A stretch of DNA of 64,000 nucleotides from Halobium salinum (lineage in GTDB: Archaea > Halobacteriota > Halobacteria > Halobacteriales > Haloferacaceae), in NCBI RefSeq assembly GCF_026586625.1, contig NZ_JAODIW010000007.1, forward strand, positions 1 to 64,000, written 5' to 3'. Below the pieces are notes generated by a model, which saw only the letters and a list, made by a program, of their open reading frames with translations, did not search any database and was not told the origin of the DNA. A program made the translations under genes and the position numbers. The first letter of the stretch is position 1, and every line of letters begins with the position of its first letter. This document shows, piece by piece, positions 8,304 through 16,969 of this stretch.

Positions 8304-11207
8304 TTAACGGGAGCTGCCTAACGGAGGCGTAGTTTGGGGTGATTCCACATCGGATACCGCCTTTACGACATCGACCAGATCGTCCCGAGAGAGGGGGTCA
8401 ATCTCTTCGCGGACTCCGTCGACTGTATAGAGAATCGACGCCGAAATCTCACGCTCAGGATACAGCTCCCGAAGCACGTGATAGTAGACACTGAGTTGTT
8501 TCCGATACTCGGCTTCCGCGTGCCGACCACGGTCGGTCTTGTAGTCGACCACTTCGATGCGGTCGCCTCGAACGTGAACGAGATCGATAATCCCGGAGAT
8601 CATCACACGAGTCCCGTCGACGTCCAGCGGAAGGTAGGCGTCCTCCTCGACGAGCAGGTCGCCCGACAGGCCGTCGAGAAACGACATCACGTGCTGTTTG
8701 TCGTCCCATCCGGGGTCGTCCCGATTCAGTTCTACATCATCGCCGCGCGCGTACGCTTCCGCAAAGTCGTGGACGTCGGTACCGAACGCCTTCCCCATAC
8801 CTTCGTCGACGTCCTCGAAAACATCCTCACGCATCAGCGAGTGTGGTGAGTGTCCGACCGGTCCCTCCGGTGTCGGTACCGTGATCAGCAACTCCGTCTG
8901 CTCGGTTTCGTCTACGGTGTCCGCATCAGGTTCAGTGTCCCACGCTTCGATTTCGACCGGGAGTTCTTCGAGGAACGTGTTTGGGTCCTCCCCGGCCGAG
9001 AAGATCACGTGGCTCTCGGCGCGCGTAATCGCCACGTAGAGCAGTCGGCGCTCCTCGTCGTACTCCCTGGGCAAACACCGGCGGAGGATGTCAGTCCGCC
9101 AGTCATCGTACACGTGAGGGAGGCCATCAACCTCGGCGTAGCGTTTCCGCTGTCGGAGTCCGGCCGGATCCTGGAACGTGATCGTTCCACTCCCGCCGCC
9201 CGATGGCGGGAATCGCCCACTGTTCATGTTCGCGAGTACGACGATCGGATGTTCGAGCCCCTTCGCTGCGTGAATCGTCTGGACCGTCACCGAGTTCGCA
9301 CCGGCGTTCGCGTGAACATCGTGGGTACTGCCCGCTTCGATGCCGCGCTCGATGAACCGGATAAGGTCTCCCCGAGTCAGTGTCGTCGCGGTGTGTACCG
9401 ACTGAATCGTGTGGAGGACGACGTCGGCCGTCGCACCGTCATCCCCGTACCGCGAAAAGACGCGTTCAGCCACGCCGCCGAGCGTCTCCAGTTCTGCCAG
9501 CTTCTCGCGGAACGAGCGCATGTTCTCGGGATACGCCTCAGTCTCCAGGACGTGCTTGATCTCATCGAGTGTGTAGCCTGCTTCCTCGAGGACGACCGCC
9601 CAGCCGCGGTCGGTGTCGGATTCGAGGATGCGGAGCCACGCCAGCAATAACTTCGCCTGGGGCGTGCGGAACAGTTCGATCCCGCCCTCGTACGCCATCG
9701 GCAGCCCGTACTCCTTGGCGGTCTGCAGCAGGTCGCGGCCGAACTCTCGTGTTCGCGTGAGAACTGCGACGTCTCGATACTCGGGCGTCCGAAGCGACCC
9801 GTCATCGGCCTCAACCCGGTAGGCGTCGTTGCCGACGATCTCCTGTATCTTCGCGACCACCGACTCGTGTTCCTCCGGGCTCGCGATCGCTTCGATCTGG
9901 GTGTTCTCGTGTTCGGTGTTGGTCGAGAGTGAGACGATTCGATCCTGGATGGCCTCGACATCGACGTTGTCCCGGTTCGCCGCCGGAACAAGTAGCCCGT
10001 GCTCCGAGAAGTCAAGGATCTCCTGGGTGGAGCGGTAGTTCTCGATAAGCTCGATGGTATGAATCGGCCGAGTGTCGAAGGTGACCCGTTCGTGGTCGGC
10101 ATTCAGTTCGTCGACGAACCGATTGAGCCGGTCCTCGAAGGCAGTGATGTTCTCGACTTCGGCGTACTGGAAGCCGTAGATGCTCTGCTTCCAGTCGCCG
10201 ACGACACAGAGGTTGTTCGTGCCCGCGAGTAGCAGCGTCAGCTTGAACTGGATCTCGCTGGAGTCCTGGAACTCGTCAACCATCGCGTAGTCGAACGCAA
10301 TGGACTCACGAAGCGCGTGGTCCTCACAGAGCAGGACGAACGCGAACAGTTGGAGGAAGCCGAAGTTGAGGTAGTTCCGGCCGAGCGCGAATTCGAGGTA
10401 CTCGTAGTAGACATCGTGAACGAATGCCTTGAGTCTCTCGCGGTCAGCATCGAACACCATCCGAGCGACAGCATCGGGGACGCGTTTCGTGCCCTGCCCG
10501 CGAATCTCGGCCTTCTCAGGGGCGTCTGGCAGGTAGCATTTGTTCTTCCCGTAGCGGTTGAGCTTCGAGCGAAGCCGTGACTGCTTGCTCCCGCCATTCT
10601 GTGGCTTATTTACCTCGTCGAACAGCGATTTGAACGCCTCGAAATCCCCGTCGAGATACCGTTCGCCGTTTCGATACCAGCCGTCGGCTGTCGGGAACAC
10701 GCCCTTCGAGGCGAGTTGCGAGACGAGTCCGAGGAGTTCGGTCGGGTCGGAGACGATGCGGAAGTAGTCATCGTACTCGGGGTGGTCGTCGCTGAACCGG
10801 TCGATGAACTCCTCGAACAAGGCTTTCTCGACGAGGTCATCCTCGACGATCCGCGTCGAGCCCGTGATGCGGTCGTCGAGCCCGAGGTGCGTCGGCGCAG
10901 CATAGCCGTGCTCCTGGAGGAGATCGTGGCAGAGCGAGTGGAACGTCTGAATCGGCGCATCAGCGAGATCGCGCATCCCGTACTCGCAGTGGCCGACGAT
11001 CCGGTCTTTCATCTCGGTTGCAGCGTTGTTCGTGAACGTCACCAGCAGCACGTCCTCGGGGGCGACGTCGTCCTCGTCGACGATGTTCGCATAGCGGCGC
11101 GTGATGGTGAACGTCTTCCCCGTGCCTGCGCCAGCGTCAACGAGGTATAAGCCGTCGGTGCTGTCGATGAGGTCCTGCTGTTGAGGGTTGGGATCAGTTT
11201 CAGTCAT
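8304..11207 (-). CDS. AddA/RecB-like helicase-nuclease (UvrD-type SF1 helicase with PD-(D/E)XK nuclease)
   Basis: 967 residues from the ATG at 11207 (MTETDPNPQQ). A frame running further upstream lies inside the partner gene. Helicase motifs are intact: DAGAGTGKT (25-32), MVDEFQD, GDWKQSIYGF, NYRST, TIHAAKGLE and YVAITRAE. The C-terminus has a RecB-family nuclease core, GIIDLVHV then VVDYKTDRG (near residue 885). Together these activities unwind and resect double-strand DNA ends for recombination or degrade invading DNA. The start overlaps the end of the upstream AddB-like gene by 8 bp, so the two are translationally coupled. Confidence 0.9.
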   Translation of the reverse strand: MTETDPNPQQQDLIDSTDGLYLVDAGAGTGKTFTITRRYANIVDEDDVAPEDVLLVTFTNNAATEMKDRIVGHCEYGMRDLADAPIQTFHSLCHDLLQEHGYAAPTHLGLDDRITGSTRIVEDDLVEKALFEEFIDRFSDDHPEYDDYFRIVSDPTELLGLVSQLASKGVFPTADGWYRNGERYLDGDFEAFKSLFDEVNKPQNGGSKQSRLRSKLNRYGKNKCYLPDAPEKAEIRGQGTKRVPDAVARMVFDADRERLKAFVHDVYYEYLEFALGRNYLNFGFLQLFAFVLLCEDHALRESIAFDYAMVDEFQDSSEIQFKLTLLLAGTNNLCVVGDWKQSIYGFQYAEVENITAFEDRLNRFVDELNADHERVTFDTRPIHTIELIENYRSTQEILDFSEHGLLVPAANRDNVDVEAIQDRIVSLSTNTEHENTQIEAIASPEEHESVVAKIQEIVGNDAYRVEADDGSLRTPEYRDVAVLTRTREFGRDLLQTAKEYGLPMAYEGGIELFRTPQAKLLLAWLRILESDTDRGWAVVLEEAGYTLDEIKHVLETEAYPENMRSFREKLAELETLGGVAERVFSRYGDDGATADVVLHTIQSVHTATTLTRGDLIRFIERGIEAGSTHDVHANAGANSVTVQTIHAAKGLEHPIVVLANMNSGRFPPSGGGSGTITFQDPAGLRQRKRYAEVDGLPHVYDDWRTDILRRCLPREYDEERRLLYVAITRAESHVIFSAGEDPNTFLEELPVEIEAWDTEPDADTVDETEQTELLITVPTPEGPVGHSPHSLMREDVFEDVDEGMGKAFGTDVHDFAEAYARGDDVELNRDDPGWDDKQHVMSFLDGLSGDLLVEEDAYLPLDVDGTRVMISGIIDLVHVRGDRIEVVDYKTDRGRHAEAEYRKQLSVYYHVLRELYPEREISASILYTVDGVREEIDPLSRDDLVDVVKAVSDVESPQTTPPLGSSR

Positions 11208-13782
11208 GGTCAAGAAGGAGGTCGCGGTTGTCGACGCGACGGTAGTTCGGTTCACCGGCGAGCCCGTTCACAGGGAAGCGTTCTTCGCCAGCGCGTCGCT
11301 GATTCAGTTCTGTCATGCGCTCGGTGACGAACGTCTCGAAGGCATTGAGGTCCTCTTCGAAGTAGTTCTGACTCCGAACTCGTGCCAGCTGATGAAGCAG
11401 CTGTTTACAGCCCGACGAGACGTATTTGTACTCACCGACACACGCCTGCAGTCGGGTTTGCATCGCCTGCCCGAACTCGGAGTCGATGAGTTCGTCACTA
11501 TCGCGTGTCGCCGGTAGTGGGGCCGTCTCGAACGCGGCTTGGTAATCAGCGTACGCAATCTTCGAGAGCGTCTTCTGGCAGTTCTTTGCCCCGTCATCGC
11601 GGAGCGCCTCGAACGTCGCTCGCGACCGGGCGTGCTCCTCGAACTGGGTCGGATGATACTCAATGGTCGTCAGCGTCTCCTCTAAGTCCGCCTCGCCGGC
11701 GACGACGTCGTCGAGCGTCTCGAGAAAGTGGAAGAACGTGAACTGTAGGCGCTCGCCTGGGTGCTCGCTCCGACGGTGGGCGAGATAGAGAAGTGCCTGG
11801 AAGTTCGGCGTATCGCTCGGTGGATCGAGCGCGGAGTTCTTGACGACGCGAGATGCCCGTTTCCGACTCCCACTCTTGTAATCGAGGAGGTGAGTCGGTC
11901 CATGAACAAGGTCGATCTTGCCTTTCAGTCCGAGGTCTTCGTTCTCGAACCAGCGCTCCGTGAACGGCGAGTCGACTTCCCTGTCAAAATGGGCCGCGAA
12001 GAAATTCTGCCCCCACCCACTGTTCGGAGTGAGCAGGTCGTCACCCTCCGGGGTGCGTTCGTCGAGCAGCTCGACGATGGTTTCGAGGCCGACCCAGTAC
12101 TTGGTACGGCGCGTTGGACGGTCGACGCGCCGCACGAACGGACCCGCCTCCTCGAGCATTACGTCTACGAGGTCTTCGATGGTCTCCTCGTCGATCAGGT
12201 CGGGATGGTTGACGTAGAACTCGGCGAAGTCGTGGAAGAGATTCCCCTCCTTGAAGTAGTCCTTATCGGGGCCATCGACAAGCCGACTGAAGAGGTAGTC
12301 ACGCGGGCTGTTGACGTACGTACTCAGACTGGACTGGCTGACGGTGTCGATTTGCGTCGGTGAGACGTCGAGTGATTCCTTCTCGAACCCATCCTGGGCC
12401 GCACTGAAGGTCCGTCCGTGAGTCACCGTATCGAGATCGCTGAACCGTTCGAAGTCATCATCGAGGAGGTCCTCGAAGTAGAGACACGGCGTTGCGGGTG
12501 AGCCGCCGATCGTGTCCTGAACGAGGTAGTACTGTTCGACGCCGTTCTGGAGGAGGAGCTGAAACTGCGTCAGGTTCCGACTGAATTCAGCGTCACGGTC
12601 GACCCATGGACGACGTGGTGGAGAGTGAGTCCACGCTTCGTCGAGGCCGAGGTAGAATACGACGGGGCGGTCCACGTAGGCTGCTGACTTTGCGTCGGCC
12701 AGGAGAACTCCTTCGTCTTCGCGGTCGACGGGGACTTCGTAGCTCTGGAGATAGTATTCGAGCCGATCTATGCCCTGTCTAGTGACGTCGACGGTAGCGA
12801 TTCCGAGCGCATCGAGTTCAACTCGGAACGCATCGAGGCTGATCCCGGCCTGTCGTTCGTATGCAGTAAGTGCTCCAGCGAACGTTGTCTCGCCGATTTC
12901 CGCGCTGAACTCCTGGAACCACGTGAGACTGTCCGCGTCGACATCCTGTAGCCGTTTGTCGTCGTGTTCAACGTCGACATCGATACCGAGGTTGGAGAGG
13001 ACTGAACGAATTGTCTTCACACGCGTCTCTGTCCCGCGAGTAGCGGCGCGAAGGAACTGGACGAATCCGCGGTGATGCTGTTCGTCAGCGAACCCTGGGC
13101 CACCGATAAACGGAATATCGGCGGCTTCGAGCGCGCTCGGAACGAGCGTTGCATATTCACTCCCGCGATCCGCGACGACCGCAACGTCCTCCGCATTGTC
13201 GGCGGAGAGGATGCCGAGCACAGCGTCGACGATTGCGGTACTTGAATCGAAAATGTGGAACGGCGGTCGGTCGAATGCGGCATCGGTGAATGGATCGAAC
13301 GTATCGTACTGCGTGGGGAGAATCGATCGTTCGAGAGTCGTGAGCTGGTCGTGGCCGACGACGGTGACGTCTTTGCTGTCGTCGATTTGGTACTCGCCGA
13401 GTCGCCGGGAAGTCGTATCGAGCGTTGAGAGCTGGTCGACGGTGGTTTCCGTCGCGGTGTCAGCGTATGCGTCGTAGTCGAGAACGGCATCGACACGTCC
13501 CTGGTGCTCCCAGCATTGGAGCGTGTTGCCAATCGCGTATGCAGCCTGCTTCCACTCGAGGTCGGTGGTCGTAACGAGTTCGAGAAAGGCGCTCCGGTCC
13601 TCGGCGCGTTCGCGGCGGCCTGCTGCGAGTCGACGCGGCGTGATGGCAAATATACCGAGATGAGCGCGATCAAGACGTCGGTTCAGCCCACTGGCAAGCG
13701 GCGCATCAGGAACGATGACGAGGTCATAGTCTCGGACTTCGTCGTAGAGGGAGTCAAGTGGTTTCGCCCGCGTAACTGGCAC
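11200..13782 (-). CDS. AddB-like nuclease subunit of a helicase-nuclease complex
   Basis: 860 residues, GTG start at 13782. The N-terminal two thirds are diverged and lack a recognisable Walker A. The C-terminal part has a PD-(D/E)XK nuclease core, KGKIDLVHG then LLDYKSG (about 620-637), and late cysteines that might bind an iron-sulphur cluster as in AddB, though I cannot confirm four ligands. It immediately precedes and overlaps the AddA-like gene, the order of bacterial addB-addA operons. An AT-rich promoter lies at 13801-13825. Such two-nuclease complexes are not standard archaeal end-resection enzymes (those are HerA-NurA-Mre11-Rad50), so acquisition by transfer is likely. Confidence 0.8.
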   Translation of the reverse strand: MPVTRAKPLDSLYDEVRDYDLVIVPDAPLASGLNRRLDRAHLGIFAITPRRLAAGRRERAEDRSAFLELVTTTDLEWKQAAYAIGNTLQCWEHQGRVDAVLDYDAYADTATETTVDQLSTLDTTSRRLGEYQIDDSKDVTVVGHDQLTTLERSILPTQYDTFDPFTDAAFDRPPFHIFDSSTAIVDAVLGILSADNAEDVAVVADRGSEYATLVPSALEAADIPFIGGPGFADEQHHRGFVQFLRAATRGTETRVKTIRSVLSNLGIDVDVEHDDKRLQDVDADSLTWFQEFSAEIGETTFAGALTAYERQAGISLDAFRVELDALGIATVDVTRQGIDRLEYYLQSYEVPVDREDEGVLLADAKSAAYVDRPVVFYLGLDEAWTHSPPRRPWVDRDAEFSRNLTQFQLLLQNGVEQYYLVQDTIGGSPATPCLYFEDLLDDDFERFSDLDTVTHGRTFSAAQDGFEKESLDVSPTQIDTVSQSSLSTYVNSPRDYLFSRLVDGPDKDYFKEGNLFHDFAEFYVNHPDLIDEETIEDLVDVMLEEAGPFVRRVDRPTRRTKYWVGLETIVELLDERTPEGDDLLTPNSGWGQNFFAAHFDREVDSPFTERWFENEDLGLKGKIDLVHGPTHLLDYKSGSRKRASRVVKNSALDPPSDTPNFQALLYLAHRRSEHPGERLQFTFFHFLETLDDVVAGEADLEETLTTIEYHPTQFEEHARSRATFEALRDDGAKNCQKTLSKIAYADYQAAFETAPLPATRDSDELIDSEFGQAMQTRLQACVGEYKYVSSGCKQLLHQLARVRSQNYFEEDLNAFETFVTERMTELNQRRAGEERFPVNGLAGEPNYRRVDNRDLLLDHD

Positions 13783-13800
13783 GGCAACAACAACTCAGCC

Positions 13801-13825
13801 AATAATTCATATAATTATGGGAATT
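13801..13825 (-). promoter_or_regulatory. Probable promoter of the AddBA operon
   Basis: On the minus strand AATTATATGAATTATT lies 20-45 bp before the GTG start, matching an archaeal TATA box position for a short-leader transcript. It is the only strongly AT-rich patch here. Confidence 0.45.
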
Positions 13826-13940
13826 TGGAGGCTAAACTCCTGCCCTTCAGAACGAGGATACAGCCGACAATTCCTGCACTAACTACCGATGACAGAGCCT
13901 AATGTTTCCATCTCAACCATCGGTTTTAATACTTAATTTC

Positions 13941-13954
13941 CATAAGTGCTTATG
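13941..13954. repeat. Palindrome at the 5' side of tnpB
   Basis: CATAAG-TG-CTTATG, a perfect 6-bp-arm palindrome 12 bp before the tnpB start. It may mark the left end or the promoter of the IS200/IS605-type unit. Confidence 0.45.
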
Positions 13955-13965
13955 AACACAGTCTG

Positions 13966-15234
13966 ATGCTGGAAACAAGCCGCACCTATCGAGCGAAGGT
14001 TGTCAACCACAAACAGGTGAGTGACGACCTCAACCAGTGCGGGTTCTCGGCATCGAAACTGTGGAACGTCGCTCGCTATCATACGCAACAAGAATGGGAT
14101 GAGACCGGAGAAATTCCGTCTGAAGCCGACCTCAAGCGCGAACTAAAAGACCACGAACGCTACAGTGATCTGCATTCTCAATCAAGTCAGCGCGTTCTCG
14201 AAGAACTCGCTGAGGCGTTCAACGGTTGGTTCAAAAAGCGCAAGAACGGCGATACTAACGCAAATCCACCCGGTTACAGAAAGCGAGGCGACAAGCATCC
14301 ACGTTCCACCGTGACATGGAAGCAGAACGGCATCAAGCACGATTCCAAGCACAACCAACTCCGTCTGAGCAAAGGCTTCAACCTCAAGAACCATCATTCG
14401 GACTTCATCCTCTGTGAGTACGAGACACGACCGGACGTAGCTGTGGAGAACATCCAACAGGTTCGAGCCGTGTGGAACGGCGATCGCTGGGAACTCCATC
14501 TCGTCTGCAAGGTCCAAATACCCATCGAGGATGCCCCCGGTGACAGGACGGCTGGTATTGACCTTGGAATCAGTAACTACCTCGTCATTGCATACGACGA
14601 TGGTGATGCTGAGTTGTATCCGGGAAACGTTCTCAAGCAAGACAAACACTACTTTACGCGAGACGAGTACGATACCGCGGGCAAAAACGGGTCGTCACGA
14701 CGGGCACTCCGCGCTCGGCAAAAGTTGTCTCGGCGGAAAGACCACTTTCTACATGCCCTCGCCAAGCAGATCGTTGAGCAGTGTATAGACCGTGGGATTG
14801 GTCGAATCGCTATTGGCGACCTGAGCGAGATTCGAGAGGACAAAAACGGCGATTCCCGAAACTGGGGTCGAAGTGGAAACAAGAAACTCCACGGGTGGGA
14901 GTTCGAACGCTTCACTCGTCTCCTCGAATACAAGGCTGAAGAATACGGTATGCTCGTTGATCGTGTTTCAGAGCGAGATACGTCGAAGACGTGTTCGTGC
15001 TGTGGTCAAAAGCGTGACGCGAATCGTGTGGAGCGTGGCTTGTACGCCTGTGAGTCGTGCGGAGCGACGATGAATGCGGACGTGAACGGTGCGGTAAACA
15101 TCCGGAGAAAGATAACTCAGAATCCTCCAACAGGGGATATGAGTAACGGTCGTTTGGCACGGCCAGCAGTTCACTTGTTCAATCAGACCTCGGGGCGTTT
15201 CGCACCGAGAGAACAGGTGAATTGCGAACCATAA
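13966..15234 (+). CDS. tnpB: TnpB, RNA-guided endonuclease of a solitary IS1341-type (IS200/IS605 group) element
   Basis: 422 residues, full length. Layout: N-terminal OrfB helix-turn-helix region, beta-barrel, RuvC-like domain with GIDLGISN (catalytic Asp near 198), a zinc finger with CSCCG and CESCG, and MNADVNGAVNI with the last catalytic Asp. Motif II reads AIGDLSEIRED instead of the usual ED-L form, so the catalytic Glu may be the one in EIRE. TnpB cuts DNA next to a short motif under guidance of an RNA made from the element's right end. There is no tnpA in the window, so mobility would need a transposase in trans. Confidence 0.92.
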   Translation: MLETSRTYRAKVVNHKQVSDDLNQCGFSASKLWNVARYHTQQEWDETGEIPSEADLKRELKDHERYSDLHSQSSQRVLEELAEAFNGWFKKRKNGDTNANPPGYRKRGDKHPRSTVTWKQNGIKHDSKHNQLRLSKGFNLKNHHSDFILCEYETRPDVAVENIQQVRAVWNGDRWELHLVCKVQIPIEDAPGDRTAGIDLGISNYLVIAYDDGDAELYPGNVLKQDKHYFTRDEYDTAGKNGSSRRALRARQKLSRRKDHFLHALAKQIVEQCIDRGIGRIAIGDLSEIREDKNGDSRNWGRSGNKKLHGWEFERFTRLLEYKAEEYGMLVDRVSERDTSKTCSCCGQKRDANRVERGLYACESCGATMNADVNGAVNIRRKITQNPPTGDMSNGRLARPAVHLFNQTSGRFAPREQVNCEP

Positions 15235-15283
15235 TATCTCAACGCTCGGGAACCTCACGCTTTCGCGCGAGGAGGATGTCAAC
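15100..15283 (+). ncRNA. Candidate TnpB guide RNA (omega/sotRNA) at the element's right end
   Basis: TnpB guide RNAs overlap the 3' end of tnpB and end at the element boundary. Just after the stop codon, 15253-15272 forms a stem (CCTC-CGC with GCG-GAGG, one mismatch, TTTC loop), followed by GAGGATGTCAAC, where the element probably ends. The 5' limit is a guess from typical lengths of 100-200 nt. Confidence 0.45.
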
Positions 15284-15412
15284 GCCAAGTGTGTATTAGA
15301 TCGCGGTCGCATGGTGCCGGGTATCGACAGGTCGCCGGCTAAGACATCAATCTCCTTCATTTGCGGAGAAGTGGGTCGGGAAGCGCAGGACAGTCGTAAT
15401 CGAAGGCCCTTG

Positions 15413-15457
15413 TTTAACCAACAAAATTAAGCCGTTGAGCCCCATTTGTTGGTTAAA
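15413..15457. repeat. Inverted repeat B (TTTAACCAACAAA / TTTGTTGGTTAAA)
   Basis: Perfect 13-bp arms at 15413-15425 and 15445-15457, the longest of the five copies. It ends 8 bp before the start of the small gene at 15466, so a bound protein would block that promoter region. Confidence 0.85.
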
Positions 15458-15465
15458 GTGCTCCC

Positions 15466-15786
15466 ATGTCGTACTCAGAACCAGCGACCCCACCCGAGGT
15501 TCCCGGAGAAGTAGCGTCCTCACTCGAGGAGTGTAATGCGGAAACGCTCCGGTCTATCGCCAAGTATGCTGATGCACTCGCGGAGTATCGAGAGCGAGAG
15601 ACACGGTTGGATGAGGCTGATGAAGACGAACCTCAAGAACGCCCTGAGGATTTACCTGAAGACGTCCCTACCAAAGCCACACTGACTGAGAAGGAGATCA
15701 ACGGGAATCGATATTACTACTGGCAGTGGAGAGAGGGTGACAAAATCAAATCTCAATACAAGGGACCAGTGAATCCGAGCGAGTAA
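15466..15786 (+). CDS. Small acidic protein bracketed by inverted repeats (DUF6788-like)
   Basis: 106 residues. The N-terminal helix (LEECNAETLRSIAKYADALA) and the C-terminal beta segment (EINGNRYYYWQWREGDKIK) resemble the DUF6788 family as I recall it, common on archaeal plasmids and of unknown role. The C-terminal aromatic/basic strand pair could bind nucleic acid. An inverted repeat lies 8 bp upstream and another starts 3 bp after the stop, so the gene forms a self-contained unit of about 420 bp. This arrangement suggests either autoregulation by binding the repeats or a mobile gene cassette. Confidence 0.75.
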   Translation: MSYSEPATPPEVPGEVASSLEECNAETLRSIAKYADALAEYRERETRLDEADEDEPQERPEDLPEDVPTKATLTEKEINGNRYYYWQWREGDKIKSQYKGPVNPSE

Positions 15787-15789
15787 AGA

Positions 15790-15830
15790 TTAACCAACAG
15801 ATGCAGAATACTGGCGTGTCTGTTGGTTAA
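15790..15830. repeat. Inverted repeat C (TTAACCAACAGA / TCTGTTGGTTAA)
   Basis: Perfect 12-bp arms at 15790-15801 and 15819-15830, starting 3 bp after the stop codon of the small gene. Confidence 0.85.
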
Positions 15831-15957
15831 CCTTGTGGACTTGTTGCTGCCGATTCCAGTATCAATATCTTCCCGTAGGAGTGGATGTTTTCCGCGTATT
15901 TGAGAGAACCAGATTTCGATAGTGACTCGATTCTGAGAGTGGCTGAAACGACCGTAG

Positions 15958-15985
15958 TTAATCTTAAGATTAATATTCAGATTAG
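15958..15985. promoter_or_regulatory. AT-rich palindrome 5: likely operator of the ATPase-RHH operon
   Basis: TTAATCTTAAGATTAA (15958-15973) is a perfect 16-bp palindrome, followed by a second degenerate half (CAGATTAG). It lies about 40 bp upstream of the AAA+ gene, overlapping the expected BRE/TATA position. Confidence 0.65.
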
Positions 15986-16015
15986 ATTTAAGTCGGTTCA
16001 GTATGTGGAGCCACT

Positions 16016-16945
16016 ATGAGCGACCAATTCACCGAGGCCCTCGATAAAACAGAGGAGGCACAGGAGACCTATGCGAATCAACTCGGGATCAAGCCAGAGC
16101 GAATTCCGTTCACGGCTGAAACACTTCCTGACGCGAGTATTGCGGTGCGTGCGAATCAAGATCTACTCAACGAAGTCGCGAGCCACATCCTGAATCGAGC
16201 AGGCCACATCTCGATCATCGATGAACGGGGCGCTGGGAAATCTCACTTCCGTGATCTCGTGTACGATGCTCTTTCAGATGGCCCTCGGAGCGAGGAGTTC
16301 CGAGTCGCTCGAATACGCGAAGTGGAGTCCATCACGACACGTCGCTTCTATACACGCCTTCTCGACGAGCTCAGTGAGTACGATGACCTCGAGATTCCAG
16401 AGTCGTACCCGCACGCCACAGACGAAGTTCGACAGATCGTCGAGGAGGTTGCCGACCAGCTCGAAGCCCTCGATATCTCGTGTATCATTCAGGTTGACCA
16501 ACTCGAGGATGCAGCTCGGAATACACGAACCTTCGAGCAGCTACTAGCCGCGTTGCAGAGCGTTGGTGACCTAGGAGAAAGTGAACCCGTATTCATTCTC
16601 TTCCTGTTCGGAACGGAGCGTGCTGGTAATCGTATCGACGAACTGCGCGAGACACTCAGTTCGCGACTCGTCGCGAAGGATCGGACGCTGGAACGGTTCG
16701 GGTTCGCAGAAACAGAAGAACTCATTGCCAGATGGCTTGCCTGGGCCCGTGAGGAAGAGTACGATTCTGGATATCCGTCCGACCCCTACACGGCGAGTGC
16801 CATCGAGACCGTCGTCGAAGTCAGTGATGGGACTCCGCGTAATACTCGACAGAAGTGCTATCATGCATTCCGGGCTGGTGCGCAGCAATTCGCAGCCGAA
16901 CAAGACGTCCAGATCACGGACGAGACGTTAGACGAATATCTTTAA
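16016..16945 (+). CDS. AAA+ ATPase, Orc1/Cdc6-related, likely replicon maintenance
   Basis: 309 residues. Walker A DERGAGKSHF (about 65-74) and a Walker B-like CIIQVDQLED give an ATPase core like that of Orc1/Cdc6, with a sensor segment FLFGTERAGNR. The C-terminal lid region is helical (TPRNTRQKCYHAFR). It is shorter than true initiators and I see no clear winged-helix domain. The gene is followed after 24 bp by an RHH-type protein, and an AT-rich palindrome precedes each gene. ATPase plus DNA-binding protein plus repeated operator is the layout of a partition cassette. The ATPase is AAA+, not ParA-type, so this role is inferred. Confidence 0.75.
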   Translation: MSDQFTEALDKTEEAQETYANQLGIKPERIPFTAETLPDASIAVRANQDLLNEVASHILNRAGHISIIDERGAGKSHFRDLVYDALSDGPRSEEFRVARIREVESITTRRFYTRLLDELSEYDDLEIPESYPHATDEVRQIVEEVADQLEALDISCIIQVDQLEDAARNTRTFEQLLAALQSVGDLGESEPVFILFLFGTERAGNRIDELRETLSSRLVAKDRTLERFGFAETEELIARWLAWAREEEYDSGYPSDPYTASAIETVVEVSDGTPRNTRQKCYHAFRAGAQQFAAEQDVQITDETLDEYL

Positions 16946-16964
16946 TATTAAGCTTAAGAATAAG
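16942..16964. promoter_or_regulatory. AT-rich palindrome 6: internal operator before the RHH gene
   Basis: TTAATATTAAGCTTAAGAAT lies within 30 bp of the ATG at 16970. In a leaderless transcript this would be the promoter itself, so binding here would repress the gene. Confidence 0.55.
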
Positions 16965-16969
16965 AGCGT

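Noticed and set aside
8850-9650. Plus-strand 266-codon open frame inside the AddA-like gene
   Set aside because: It is antisense to intact helicase motifs and has no recognisable domain. Long antisense frames are usual in GC-rich haloarchaeal genes.
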